DNA from: Fen-1258 sp964595365
GTDB taxonomy: Bacteria; Bacteroidota; Ignavibacteria; Ignavibacteriales; Melioribacteraceae
Length of the DNA stretch: 64,000 nucleotides
Direction: 5' to 3'
Assembly: GCA_964595365.1 (NCBI GenBank)
Contig: CAZQQC010000001.1
Location: 1 to 64,000 of the forward strand
Below the pieces are notes generated by a model. The model did no database searches. It saw nothing but the letters and a program-made list of their open reading frames with translations, and was not told the origin of the DNA. How positions within the stretch are numbered: the first letter of the stretch is position 1; each line of letters starts with the position of its first letter. Positions 33,038 through 41,872 of this stretch are shown here, piece after piece. A program made the position numbers and the translations under genes.

Positions 33038-35146
33038 TCACCTTTTTAGCGGAAGCTGAATCTCAAATATTGTTTCTCCCTTACGGGAAGAAATTAATTC
33101 CAAACTTCCTTTATGCTGTTCAATTATATTTCTGGAAATTGCCAATCCAAGACCCGTTCCTAACTTTTTAGTGGTATAGAAAGGTTCGAAGACTTTTCGG
33201 GGCTCATTAATACCCGCACCGTTGTCACATATACGAATCCCGATGGTTTTGTTATCCTCCAGAAAACGGGAGGAAATTTTTATTTCGCCGTTTTCCTCAA
33301 CAGCGTCGATAGCATTATCAACCAAATTTAATAGCACTTGTTTTATTCTTTCAAAATCAATTTCCAGTTCTATGTCATCGGTATAATTTATGAGTCGAAC
33401 ATTTTTTGAGGTAAGCTTATTCTGTAAGCCGGTAAAAACATATTTTATTAATTCTCCGAGGTGCGAATTAGCATAGTTGAGATAAACCTGTTTGGAAAAC
33501 TGCAGTGTCTCGTTGACAAGATTATTCATTCTCGAAATTTCTTTTTTCATTATTTCTAACGAATCTTTAAAGTTCTCATTTGGAGTAAGAGCTTCCATCA
33601 CAATATCTGCGTTCATTTTTATTGATGTTAAAGGTGTTTTAATCTCGTGTGCTAAAACAGCAGCCATCTTACCGATTGCCGCCAATTTTTCGGAGTGTAC
33701 TAATTGCTGTTCCAGTTTCTTCCTATCTGTAACATCAAGTTCAACAAATATGAAACCGGAAAAACCTTCGCTATCTAAACTTACCCGTGTAGCAGAAATT
33801 AGTAAATGTTTTTTATCTCCCGCTTCGTCTTGATCTTCAAACTCTCCGTTAAATTTTTCGTGCCGGTTCAAAACAGAAAGGATATTGTCGAAGTATTTTT
33901 CATCATTTGCAAATTGCAACTGTTGAATTAATTTGCCTATAACCATACCTTTCTTTTTATTAACAAATTTGTAGAATTGATTATTTGCGTCAATCACAAA
34001 AAATTTTTCATCAAGGATGGCAATTGCAGCAGCTGCATTCTCAAAAGCATTTAACAAAAGCGAAATCCGATTTTCTTTGCCCTGCAATTCAACCGAATTC
34101 TTTTTAAGTGTCTCGGACATTTTATTAAATGCTTTTGTTAGTCCCCCTATCTCATCGTTTGAGGAATAATCAATTTGTATTCCGTAATTGCCTTTCTCTA
34201 TATCGATCACTTTTGCTTTCAATTTGTTCATAGGATTCGAGATGACCTGTAAAATCACAAACGTTATACTTAGGCTTACAATGATGCCTACAAACAGACT
34301 AATAAAGAAATAACGTGTTAGTTCAAAATTTGTATCTATATTAAAAATCCATCTCCCTAACGGAATTTGAATTACCAGAATTATGATCGGGACGAGAATT
34401 ACAGAACTGAAGAACATTTTTCGGTTTATGCTAAATCTATTCACTTTGTCTAATGCAGCGGGGAACATATTATACTTGCCGATCGCTACGGCGGTAAACA
34501 GAATCACACCGGATAAAAATGCCAGGTGGCTCATTTCAACTAAAAAATAAAATCCCAGCACCCACGGTAAAAATAAACCGAAGATAAATGATGTCAGATC
34601 TGTAATTATTAATCCTAACACGAATAGTAAAAGCTGCGAACGTATTAACGGATTAGATTCCGTTTTTCTTTTCCGGATTATCCAAACTGCATTCAATATT
34701 ATTAACGCCAGGTACCAGAATAAAAACAAGGGATATAATGGAGTGTAATGCGCCACAAATTTTCCCATGTGTGCATGAGATTCGTTTATTAAATTTCCGT
34801 TCCAAAGCATAATAAGTACAGATAAAGAAGGGAACAAAATTAAAACCGATTTTGCAAAACCAATCTTTTGAGGAGCCGGGAAGTTCCATGTAAAGAAAGT
34901 AAGCGTTACTATAATCAGAAGCAGGAACGAGTGGCAGGAAATATCCAGCATGGTTACATCTTTATTAAACATAAAAATGAAATGCACACCGTGTGAAATA
35001 AGATAGCCTAAAACAAGCGTAAGAATTAGAATGAATAACTTATTAGGAGTTTCAACGGTATTTCGCGAATAAATTATTGCAAGTATTCCGACTGCACTCA
35101 AAAAAGTTGCTAAAAGAAATAGCAACTGTATTAAATCATAGTTCAT
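33038..35146 (-). CDS. Membrane sensor histidine kinase with HAMP and PAS
   Basis: The 702-residue protein starts with about seven membrane helices (1-220), then an extra hydrophobic pair around 240-305, a HAMP domain (about 300-350), a PAS domain (about 362-475), a HisKA domain with the phospho-acceptor His500 (LAHEIKTPLTSIK) and a HATPase domain (NLVDNAIDAVEENGE; GTGLGLAISRNIIEQHKG). It is the cognate kinase of the adjacent NtrC-type regulator, separated by 3 bases. The large membrane input domain has no sensor family I can name. The signal is likely metal or membrane stress, by context. Confidence 0.93.
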   Translation of the reverse strand: MNYDLIQLLFLLATFLSAVGILAIIYSRNTVETPNKLFILILTLVLGYLISHGVHFIFMFNKDVTMLDISCHSFLLLIIVTLTFFTWNFPAPQKIGFAKSVLILFPSLSVLIMLWNGNLINESHAHMGKFVAHYTPLYPLFLFWYLALIILNAVWIIRKRKTESNPLIRSQLLLFVLGLIITDLTSFIFGLFLPWVLGFYFLVEMSHLAFLSGVILFTAVAIGKYNMFPAALDKVNRFSINRKMFFSSVILVPIIILVIQIPLGRWIFNIDTNFELTRYFFISLFVGIIVSLSITFVILQVISNPMNKLKAKVIDIEKGNYGIQIDYSSNDEIGGLTKAFNKMSETLKKNSVELQGKENRISLLLNAFENAAAAIAILDEKFFVIDANNQFYKFVNKKKGMVIGKLIQQLQFANDEKYFDNILSVLNRHEKFNGEFEDQDEAGDKKHLLISATRVSLDSEGFSGFIFVELDVTDRKKLEQQLVHSEKLAAIGKMAAVLAHEIKTPLTSIKMNADIVMEALTPNENFKDSLEIMKKEISRMNNLVNETLQFSKQVYLNYANSHLGELIKYVFTGLQNKLTSKNVRLINYTDDIELEIDFERIKQVLLNLVDNAIDAVEENGEIKISSRFLEDNKTIGIRICDNGAGINEPRKVFEPFYTTKKLGTGLGLAISRNIIEQHKGSLELISSRKGETIFEIQLPLKR

Positions 35147-35292
35147 CGATAATTTTTCTTTTTATTTTTTATCGCAGCCGTAACTTAAAATTTTCGGAAG
35201 ACTTTTGCTTTGTTCAATTAAATACATAATACACTGCTTCTCAAATATCCTGCCCCGAATAAATCTGGAAATTAAACATACTCTTGTTCGGA

Positions 35293-35372
35293 GAGAAATT
35301 TATTATAGATTTTATCGGAATCAAATAGAACCAAGAATGATTAAAAGAAAAAATTATCCGGCATTTTTATCT
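35293..35372 (+). pseudogene. IS4-type transposase C-terminal scrap
   Basis: The frame encodes FYRNQIEPRMIKRKNYPAFL, which resembles the C-terminal tail of many IS4-group transposases (EPRxxKRRPKxY). It is different from the transposase at 2874-3242, so a second element once lay here. It is cut by the terminal repeat of the other insertion relic at 35374. Upstream, 35205-35292 gives no family match. Confidence 0.5.
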
Positions 35373-35373
35373 G

Positions 35374-35486
35374 ACTACAGTTTAGACAAAAAAATTAGTT
35401 GAAGCAGGGGATTTAAAGGACGTCATTTTTGTTCCAAATGGAACTCAACAACGTCCTTATGTTAATATATGTTATAATTGAATCAA
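35374..35486 (+). mobile_element. 5' end fragment of the same insertion sequence as at 2824
   Basis: The fragment starts with ACTACAGTTTAGACA (35374-35388), which is the exact complement of the end at 2838-2824, and continues to the 51-base leader (35436-35486) that is identical to 3342-3292. Inside lies a hairpin: AAGGACGT/ACGTCCTT outer arms (35416-35423, 35451-35458) and GTTCC/GGAAC inner arms. After 35486 the sequence diverges. The transposase is missing. This half-copy and the 2824 copy together supply both ends of the element. Confidence 0.7.
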
Positions 35487-35549
35487 TAAATTACAGAAAC
35501 AAAGAAGTTGTTTTTCACGTTATCGTAGAACTGTTTTCTAAATATGTTT

Positions 35550-35563
35550 TGCGTAAGGTGAGT
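35550..35563 (+). repeat. Partial copy of the dispersed repeat
   Basis: TGCGTAAGGTGAGT is identical to the right end of copy A (11050-11063), and AATA-rich sequence follows in both. Only this end is present. The remaining bases from 35487 to 35628 hold no supported gene. Confidence 0.5.
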
Positions 35564-35628
35564 AATAATATTATTTTTTTCTCATAAATCACTCCAGCTA
35601 TTTTCTCTCATTGAGCATAACTTCATTA

Positions 35629-37134
35629 TTATTTTGCCAGCATTACCTTTAAAGTTCTTATTCCACTATTGGTTTTCAATGTAATTATATACAAACCACT
35701 TGCATATTTAGAGCCATCCCAAATAGTATTGTGTTTACCGGGTAATACTTTTCCATCAAAAATTGTTTCAAGTTCTTGACCAAGTATATTATAGACTCTT
35801 ATTAATACGTTGCTTTCTTCCGGTATTGAAAATGATATAGTTGTAACAGAATTAAACGGATTAGGATAATTTTGAGACAATGAAAAATCATTCGAGAAGG
35901 AATCATATTTTTTAACATCACTTATTTTATCGTTGATTGCAATTAGAGAAATTTTACTATCGCCTTTATGTACTCCAATATAAAGAGATCCATCATTGCC
36001 GAATGCCGGTGCAGAATCCACTTGACGTCCATTAAGTGCCATTTTCCAAACCAGAGTTCCATCACTTGAAAAACAGTAATAATTATTGCCATATGTTGAA
36101 CCAAAGTAAATTTTCCCTTCAGCATCACTAGCGAGTGGGTGAGCAATCCCAACATTTTGCTCATCAAGTATTTTTTGCCAGCGAAAATTTCCATAATAAT
36201 CAACTGAAACAAGCACATCTTGATAAGATGCCAAATCGCTACACGTGAAATAAATATTTCCATTTATATCCATAGTTGGTGATGATTGGTACGAAGAAGT
36301 AAATTGTCCAAAACCCGAGTAGATCCATCTAATGTTTCCATCAGGTTTCAAGGAGTAGAGCTTAGTTTCATTATCCCTTGGAATTATATATATATTTCCT
36401 TGAGAGTCGACGAGTGGAATAGCATCTGTAGCAGCACTCTTAAATTTCCATTTTAATGAACTATCAAGATTCAGTGCGTAAAGATTGCTATCTTTTCCAC
36501 ATATATATATCGTTTGACCATCCGGCGACAACACAGGCGAACGAGTAGAAAAACCGCTTTCAATGTTCAGCTTCCATTTCAAAATCCCACTGCTTTTAAG
36601 CGCATAAAGATTTTTATCAACACTTGTAAAGTATAGTACAGAATCTAACCCAATATTTATACTTTGATTAGCATAGCTGCCAGCCATGCTATAAGTCCAC
36701 ACGAGATTGCCGTCTTTGTTCAATTTGTAAAAGAGTCCGTTTCGTGAACCGAAATAGATATTTTCTTGATTATCAACGAGGATTGGAAATGTTGCAAAAT
36801 TTATAATTCCCCCATCATAAACCCATTTCACGGTGGTATCCGTCGCCATTGCATAAAAGTATCTATTCCAGTCACTTCCAAAGTAAAGAGTATTGTTACT
36901 TCCTATCACAAGTCCTTGAGAAATACCGGAGGGTTTGTTCACTTTCCAAATTACGTTCGGTGCTTTGGGACCTATAACTGTTGTTCTCCCATTTGATTGC
37001 TGATTTCCATGGGAAATGGGCCATGGCGATTTAGAAAGAGTATGCCATATTAGATTTGTTTGTATATTATCCTGCGCTGTAGCATAACTAAAACTCAGAA
37101 AAATAATTAACATTATTCTAATTAGATTTTTCAT
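35629..37134 (-). CDS. Secreted beta-propeller protein with type IX sorting domain
   Basis: The 501-residue product has a signal peptide (cleavage after YATA), about six PQQ/WD-type beta-propeller blades (recurrent units such as DGTLVWKM and PDGNIRWIYSG, residues about 40-395), a short linker, and a C-terminal type IX secretion sorting domain (about 415-501). That domain begins SLSQNYPNPFNSVTTISF and includes VYNILGQELETIFDG and GLYIITLKT. It is exported by the PorSS/T9SS system and kept at or released from the cell surface. Its ligand is unknown. It is a single gene with its own gap on both sides. Confidence 0.92.
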   Translation of the reverse strand: MKNLIRIMLIIFLSFSYATAQDNIQTNLIWHTLSKSPWPISHGNQQSNGRTTVIGPKAPNVIWKVNKPSGISQGLVIGSNNTLYFGSDWNRYFYAMATDTTVKWVYDGGIINFATFPILVDNQENIYFGSRNGLFYKLNKDGNLVWTYSMAGSYANQSINIGLDSVLYFTSVDKNLYALKSSGILKWKLNIESGFSTRSPVLSPDGQTIYICGKDSNLYALNLDSSLKWKFKSAATDAIPLVDSQGNIYIIPRDNETKLYSLKPDGNIRWIYSGFGQFTSSYQSSPTMDINGNIYFTCSDLASYQDVLVSVDYYGNFRWQKILDEQNVGIAHPLASDAEGKIYFGSTYGNNYYCFSSDGTLVWKMALNGRQVDSAPAFGNDGSLYIGVHKGDSKISLIAINDKISDVKKYDSFSNDFSLSQNYPNPFNSVTTISFSIPEESNVLIRVYNILGQELETIFDGKVLPGKHNTIWDGSKYASGLYIITLKTNSGIRTLKVMLAK

Positions 37135-37242
37135 TTCTCTTTCCTCTTTTTTTCTTCATCAAGACGTATCTCATCAAAGCATCACTTTAATATGAGAAGC
37201 TTTTCTTATTCTTCATTTTTCCTCCTTGATAATTTTACTTAT

Positions 37243-37374
37243 ATCGTGCACACAAACCACGCTGTTGTTTTGGCGCTATGAACGACAAATTCTCTCGCGC
37301 CAAAAAACAATAGAGCGACGACTATAATCCATTTCAAATGACCGTGCCTCGTTGTTTGTGCTGTTAGCTGCCTT
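37243..37374. repeat. Nested palindromic element beside a G+C-rich gene
   Basis: An outer imperfect pair, GCACACAAACCACG (about 37246-37259) and CGTTGTTTGTGC (about 37350-37362), encloses an inner pair TTTTGGCGC/GCGCCAAAA (about 37268-37308) and is followed by TGTTAGCTGCC. The layout of stem within stem is like an integron attC site, but the core GTTRRRY sites do not fit well. The gene just beyond has about 52% G+C. The rest of 37135-37416 holds nothing else I can support. Confidence 0.4.
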
Positions 37375-37416
37375 TTGCACGATTGAAATTTACGACACTC
37401 ACTTGTGAGTTGACAT

Positions 37417-37902
37417 TCACTCTATTATCGAAAACTCAATCGCTGGCACTCCCTTCGTTTCAGCCTGATCAAATATCGGGAACGAGACTGTCAATCTATA
37501 CACTCCGCGGGCAAGCAATACTTTTGGATACTGAAACGGCGTAGTCGGCCCTCTCCAGTGTCCCCGCATCGTCTGACCAGGTTCGAGATAGCCAGCGGAA
37601 ATAACCATGGCGAACACATATCCGTCTATCGAGCTTGCCACAACACTATCACCTCTGAAGACTAGAAACAGAACGTCGGGGGCAGAACTCCCCCGGTAGA
37701 AGGTGAGCCTCTTGCCAGTCATGTTTGTCAATTTGAAGTTGATGTCGAAGTTCTCTGCTGTATGGAATGTGGTTGTCTCTCGCCCCGTAGTGTCCGTCAG
37801 TTGAACGGTCGCCGACAGAAGCTCAACTGGATTGATGGACTTATCTCCTAAATCGCAACCAGCAATTCCCAGTGCCAGCGTTATTATAAGTGTTGATTTC
37901 AT
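37417..37902 (-). CDS. G+C-rich hypothetical lipoprotein, BsuPI-like
   Basis: The 161-residue product has a short signal peptide with lipobox GIAGC (Cys near residue 16), so it is a lipoprotein. The body looks like an Ig-type beta fold reminiscent of the BsuPI protease-inhibitor family: FDINFKLTNMTGKRLTFYRG, then ARGVYRLTVSFPI near the end. Counting six 60-base lines within the gene gives about 52% G+C, against about 40% for the flanks, and the codons differ accordingly. It was probably acquired from another organism. The nested palindrome lies just after its stop codon. Confidence 0.6.
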   Translation of the reverse strand: MKSTLIITLALGIAGCDLGDKSINPVELLSATVQLTDTTGRETTTFHTAENFDINFKLTNMTGKRLTFYRGSSAPDVLFLVFRGDSVVASSIDGYVFAMVISAGYLEPGQTMRGHWRGPTTPFQYPKVLLARGVYRLTVSFPIFDQAETKGVPAIEFSIIE

Positions 37903-38148
37903 TGATTCATCCTCCTCTTTTCTTTAAGGAAAATTCTAGAGAAAGTACCGCTGAAATGTAGAAAGCTTTATTCCGTTATGTAATGTTTCACCCCTGGTTA
38001 ACGAGAAATTTGTCGTTTAAGAAAATGTAGGATGGAAGCATTTTTATACCTCCTAATAAACTCAAAAATAAAATAGCAAATATTTTATCGAAAACAGATG
38101 ACAAAGAGACGCACGATTAAGACATCTATGCTATCCATGTACTAATGA
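37903..38148. other. Intergenic stretch with no supported gene
   Basis: About 245 bases are A+T-rich. A short inverted repeat (TTAACGA and TCGTTTAA, about 37999-38020) is the only structure seen. It faces the start of the G+C-rich lipoprotein gene. It may mark the other border of the acquired segment, but this is weak. Confidence 0.3.
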
Positions 38149-38652
38149 CTACTTCAAAAGAATTTTCGCAATATCTTTTTCCAGGCTCTCTTTCGGTGTT
38201 TCGACAACTCTTCCGATCTCGTTGTTATCTCTATAAAAAATTATTGTCGGTAGTAATTTAATGTCGAGTTTTTCAACATCACCGGCGGGGTCGGATCTTT
38301 TGCGGTCGACGCAAATCAATGTAAGGTTTTTCTGATCATAATTAAGCTGATCCAGGATTTTAAAGAACCTGGGCACTTCGCGGCGGCTGTCGCTGCACCA
38401 CGTTCCCATTACAATTGTAATCTTCACATCGTTAAGCTTATCGCTTATTTCCTTAACTGCTGCAGAATCCACCGTGTAGTTGTCATGTTCGGAATTGAAC
38501 CACCATGAAAAACTTGTATCTGCAAATGCCGACCTATCGCAAATGCCGAGAAGAATCGGCTTACCAGTTTTTTCATCAACCGACATTTTGTTTTTCTCCT
38601 GTGCAAAGATCAAAGCTGAAGACACTATTAAGAACAATACTAATTTTTTCAT
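38149..38652 (-). CDS. Secreted thioredoxin-like protein
   Basis: The 167-residue product has a signal peptide (cleavage after LIFAQ). The thioredoxin fold is visible with the active-site region MGTWCSDSRREVPRF, where the second Cys of CxxC is replaced by Ser (WCSDS), and with the cis-Pro in KLLPTIIFYRDN. With a single active-site Cys it cannot act as a normal dithiol oxidoreductase and may use monothiol chemistry or bind a partner. It precedes the NAD kinase gene region by 9 bases, being downstream of it on the same strand. Confidence 0.87.
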   Translation of the reverse strand: MKKLVLFLIVSSALIFAQEKNKMSVDEKTGKPILLGICDRSAFADTSFSWWFNSEHDNYTVDSAAVKEISDKLNDVKITIVMGTWCSDSRREVPRFFKILDQLNYDQKNLTLICVDRKRSDPAGDVEKLDIKLLPTIIFYRDNNEIGRVVETPKESLEKDIAKILLK

Positions 38653-38661
38653 AACTAACCT

Positions 38662-39546
38662 CTAAGAATTATTTGGTTTTCGGACATCCAACCCCCAGTA
38701 AAGCTTGTTGCGAAGTATTTCAAAATAGTTTGTTCTGTTTGAATGAACAAGCTTTACCGGACGGGCACACTTTTCGATAACAATTGTAGAGGGAGGATCG
38801 TAAAAGTAAACACGCTGACCGTCGCAGCTGATCTGTATTTTATCCGACGGCGAGTTAACCATAATCGATATCTTCTGATTGCTGGAAACAACAAGAGGAC
38901 GCATAGTTAAAGTATGCGGCGCAATAGGACTAAGAGTTATTACATTTGCCTTTGGGTTCACTATCGGCCCGCCTGCAGAAAGCGAATAGCCTGTAGTACC
39001 GGTCGGTGTAGCGACAATAATTCCATCAGCAGAAAAAGTCGAAACATAATCGTCGTCAACTTTGATAGTCAACTCAATCATTTTAGGCCATGGACCTTTA
39101 TCTATCACGAGATCGTTAATAGCATAAAGATTTTTTTCGCCTCCGTTGCATGAAGCTTCCAGAGCCATTCTTTCTTCAATTGAATAATCGTTGATTTTGA
39201 TGTCATTCAAAAATTCAGCAAAACTTTCAAGATCAAACTCGGCAAGAAAGCCGAGCTTGCCGAAATTTACCCCCACCATCGGCGTACCCGATTCCCTAAC
39301 CTCATAAGCTGTATGCAGCATCGTACCATCTCCGCCAATTGAAACTACCATATCGGAGTGCATTCCCAAATCTGCGGGTGATTGCAACATCGCACCTGGA
39401 AATTGTTTTTCCAATTCCTTCTGAAATTTTAAAAGTGAGTTACTGAGAATAAATTTAAAACCCTTCTTCCCGAGTTCATCGGTAATTCTTTCTACTATGT
39501 TTAGTATATTCTTCTTAGTAATATTTGGAATAATCCCGATTGTCAT
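38662..39546 (-). CDS. nadK: NAD kinase
   Basis: The 294-residue cytosolic enzyme phosphorylates NAD to NADP. The two family signatures are clear: VSIGGDGTMLHTAYEV with GGDGT (about 73-77), which binds phosphate, and TPTGTTGYSLSAGGPIV for the diphosphate and ribose. NDLVIDKG follows the expected NE/D motif. ATG 39546 overlaps the preceding glycosyltransferase stop by 4 bases (ATGA), so they are translationally coupled. The length is normal for the family. Confidence 0.96.
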   Translation of the reverse strand: MTIGIIPNITKKNILNIVERITDELGKKGFKFILSNSLLKFQKELEKQFPGAMLQSPADLGMHSDMVVSIGGDGTMLHTAYEVRESGTPMVGVNFGKLGFLAEFDLESFAEFLNDIKINDYSIEERMALEASCNGGEKNLYAINDLVIDKGPWPKMIELTIKVDDDYVSTFSADGIIVATPTGTTGYSLSAGGPIVNPKANVITLSPIAPHTLTMRPLVVSSNQKISIMVNSPSDKIQISCDGQRVYFYDPPSTIVIEKCARPVKLVHSNRTNYFEILRNKLYWGLDVRKPNNS

Positions 39547-40310
39547 TTCTTCTTATTTAACTCCCATAGTTTGCAATATTTGGTGAATACATAAGCAGAA
39601 GAAAATATAGCTAAAATAAATCCATGCACACCGTCAAGAAACCCTGCTCTAAAAATATACATTTTCAAAAAAAGAAAAACCGGTCTAAAAACCAGATCGC
39701 TAAAAGAAGCTTTCTTCCCTTTGTTAACAAGCTCTTCGGCAGCAAGAGAAGTGTAGATGTTAAACTTTTTAAAATAATGTTCGATTGATGGATCGGTATA
39801 ATGATTCAAATCGTTTTTGAGATGCCCGATTTCGCCGTTAACATGCAAATGCTCATGAACAGCTTTATTATTGAATGAAGTGTCTTTCTTATTGAACAGC
39901 CGCACAACGCGAGCCGGATACCACCCGCTATGCCTTATCCATTTGCCGAGAAAATATGCGCGACGCGCTACATCATAAGCTGCAAACCCGGGTAAATTAT
40001 TTTTAAATTCGGTAAGCTCTGCAACTAATTCCCTTGTCAATTCTTCGTCTGCATCGATCCATAAAATCCAATCGAATTTTGTTTTGGACAGCGCATAATT
40101 TTTGGTTCGAGCAAAACCGGTGAACTCAACAACCTCCGTACGAACATTCCTGTACGACGAGGCGATCTGCAATGTTTTGTCGGTCGTTCTCGAATCGACC
40201 ATTACTACGATGTCGTCAATTACATTAACCAGGCTTTCGATGCAGCGACGGATATTGTCTTCTTCGTCTCTTGCAATGACAATGGACGATATTTTTATTT
40301 TCTCACTCAT
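39543..40310 (-). CDS. Family 2 glycosyltransferase (WaaE-like)
   Basis: ATG 40310 is chosen because it overlaps the stop of the O-antigen ligase gene by 8 bases (ATGAGTGA); an upstream in-frame start at 40337 would add 9 residues. The product is about 255 residues with SIVIARDEEDNIRRCIESL at the start, the DSRTTDKT segment and the DXD site WIDADEEL. It resembles the LPS core glycosyltransferases of the WaaE/KdtX group. The C-terminus has a membrane-associated helix (FLDGVHGFILAIFSSAYVF). It lies in an LPS gene cluster with O-antigen ligase-like and MsbA genes. Confidence 0.9.
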   Translation of the reverse strand: MSEKIKISSIVIARDEEDNIRRCIESLVNVIDDIVVMVDSRTTDKTLQIASSYRNVRTEVVEFTGFARTKNYALSKTKFDWILWIDADEELTRELVAELTEFKNNLPGFAAYDVARRAYFLGKWIRHSGWYPARVVRLFNKKDTSFNNKAVHEHLHVNGEIGHLKNDLNHYTDPSIEHYFKKFNIYTSLAAEELVNKGKKASFSDLVFRPVFLFLKMYIFRAGFLDGVHGFILAIFSSAYVFTKYCKLWELNKKK

Positions 40311-41343
40311 TCGAACCGGCAAATTTATTCTTACCATTCATAAAGTTACGGCAGAAAGCGATGTTCAAACCTAAAGGGAACCAGATTACCGTAATAATTT
40401 CTTTATCGCCGAAATTCCATTTGCCTAAACCGGAAAAGAGAAAACCGATGAAAGCTGCAAGAACACCCAGCGAGTAAGAAGAAAGGAACGGAACGTCCTT
40501 CAGAGTTTTATATATTCTTAGATTCAAACGTAAAATTCTGTATGACAAAAACATCACTGAAATAGATCCAAAGGCAGCAAGTATCACAAGGAGGAGAACA
40601 AAATTATTGTGCATGTGGCCGAAATCTTCTTTCAGGTAATAATCTTTGTATCTGGAATATATCTTATTGATATCAATGTCGCCAACTCCAAACAGCGGGT
40701 GATTTTTGAAAATCGTTAGACCGATACGCCAAATATTGAGGCGTTTCAAGTTCGTTTCGTGATAGAGATCTGTAACCGAAGCGAGATGATTCCTTTTGCT
40801 CACCATTGTATAAATTTTGTTTCCTTCAAGTTGAGACCCCGTTATCGAATAACCAGGCGAGTCAATCTTTCTCTCTGTGTAAGTTCCATCTCTTAACTTA
40901 TCAAAGCGATAAACATAACTGTTAGCGAAAGAACTAACTGCAGAAGAATCGATAAACTGCATTGACAAGAATCCAACCGCATCAAAAAACCGTGTCCGCT
41001 CAATCTTTCCATTTTTATATGTGTAACAATAAAGTTTGCCGCTCTGAAAAAAAATATATTTCTTGTTTATCCAGACTAAACCAACGGAGGATTTGAATTT
41101 TACCGAATCGATAAGCCAATTAGGTAAAGCATCCTCGTTTGAATAAACTTTGAAAGCGAAATTATTGAAATCGAACACAACGCCTGAGATTGTAAGCCAC
41201 CATTTTTTTTTGAAAAGAATGATAAAAATTATTCCCGCTCCTCCGCGGATCCACGATGCACCTGTGTAACTTGCAAAGAGTTTAATTGTAGCAATTTCAA
41301 ATGCTAAAGGAAAGAAAAGTTTATGCTTTATTTTTGTTTTCAT
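40303..41343 (-). CDS. O-antigen ligase-like protein, C-terminal part (possible frameshift)
   Basis: The 346-residue product carries the second half of a Wzy/WaaL-type ligase: a helix FASYTGASWIRGGAGIIFIIL and the family motif RLNIWRIGLTIFKNHPLFGVGDIDINKIYSRY, followed by three membrane helices. Between them, residues about 55-170 form a non-membrane, propeller-like segment (SGKLYCYTYKNGKIE; NSYVYRFDKLRDGTY) that is longer than the usual loop. It starts inside the last 23 bases of the upstream frame (ATGAAAACAAAAATAAAGC), an A-rich run where one base change would join the two parts. It may be one gene split by a frameshift, or two overlapping genes. Confidence 0.7.
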   Translation of the reverse strand: MKTKIKHKLFFPLAFEIATIKLFASYTGASWIRGGAGIIFIILFKKKWWLTISGVVFDFNNFAFKVYSNEDALPNWLIDSVKFKSSVGLVWINKKYIFFQSGKLYCYTYKNGKIERTRFFDAVGFLSMQFIDSSAVSSFANSYVYRFDKLRDGTYTERKIDSPGYSITGSQLEGNKIYTMVSKRNHLASVTDLYHETNLKRLNIWRIGLTIFKNHPLFGVGDIDINKIYSRYKDYYLKEDFGHMHNNFVLLLVILAAFGSISVMFLSYRILRLNLRIYKTLKDVPFLSSYSLGVLAAFIGFLFSGLGKWNFGDKEIITVIWFPLGLNIAFCRNFMNGKNKFAGSNE

Positions 41344-41872
41344 TTACCCAAAAAGCAAAAGTGAATATCGTAGTAAAAATAATTAATCCGCCTGCAGTCA
41401 TTACGTACTGAAAGAGAGTCGAACCTTTAGATTCAAAACGGTATAGTTGAGCAATGAAATGTTCGTAAGCAAAAACAATGTAGACCAACATTGTCAGCAA
41501 TGCAGCACTTAGATAAACATTAAAAAACAATTTTGCTTTTTTAACGTCATCCGCTGCGGAAGTTATTGTGTAAACCAGAGGTATTAAAACCAGCCTCTTA
41601 AAAAAATTTTGAAAAGCTTGAGTGTTATTCACCATGGAGATCGCAGAAATTAATTTGGCGGCAAGAAGAAGTATGAATCCTATTTCCAAACCGTTTTTCT
41701 GAAATTTATTTTTTTTTGTAATAAGAAACAGATAAGCAAAAAGCATCAACAGGATAAAATAGCCGATCTGGTTCGGAAAAATAGAATGAGTAAGCATAAT
41801 CAAGAATAAAATGATCAGCCAGAAAATTAGTTTGCCTATAATTTTAATTTGGTTGGATTTGTCTTTGCCCAT
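41321..41872 (-). CDS. O-antigen ligase-like protein, N-terminal part
   Basis: The 183-residue product consists of about six membrane helices and resembles the N-terminal half of Wzy/WaaL-type membrane ligases. It ends FAFWVNENKNKA right at an A-rich run where the downstream frame continues with TKIKHKLFFPLAFEIATIK, which reads as the natural next segment. The full protein would be about 525 residues, a typical length. Ligases of this type join O-antigen or other polymers to lipid A-core. The gene is tightly coupled to msbA (stop and start share a base at 41872). Confidence 0.7.
   Translation of the reverse strand: MGKDKSNQIKIIGKLIFWLIILFLIMLTHSIFPNQIGYFILLMLFAYLFLITKKNKFQKNGLEIGFILLLAAKLISAISMVNNTQAFQNFFKRLVLIPLVYTITSAADDVKKAKLFFNVYLSAALLTMLVYIVFAYEHFIAQLYRFESKGSTLFQYVMTAGGLIIFTTIFTFAFWVNENKNKA

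Noticed and set aside
35205..35402. A 65-codon gene on the plus strand
   Set aside because: Only the middle part resembles a transposase tail, and its last residues come from the terminal repeat of a different insertion relic. Treated as a scrap, not a gene.
37243..37374. A confident integron attC site
   Set aside because: The stem-within-stem layout fits, but the core sites (GTTAGCT on one side, GTTTGTG on the other) do not match the consensus or pair with each other, and no integron integrase is in the window.
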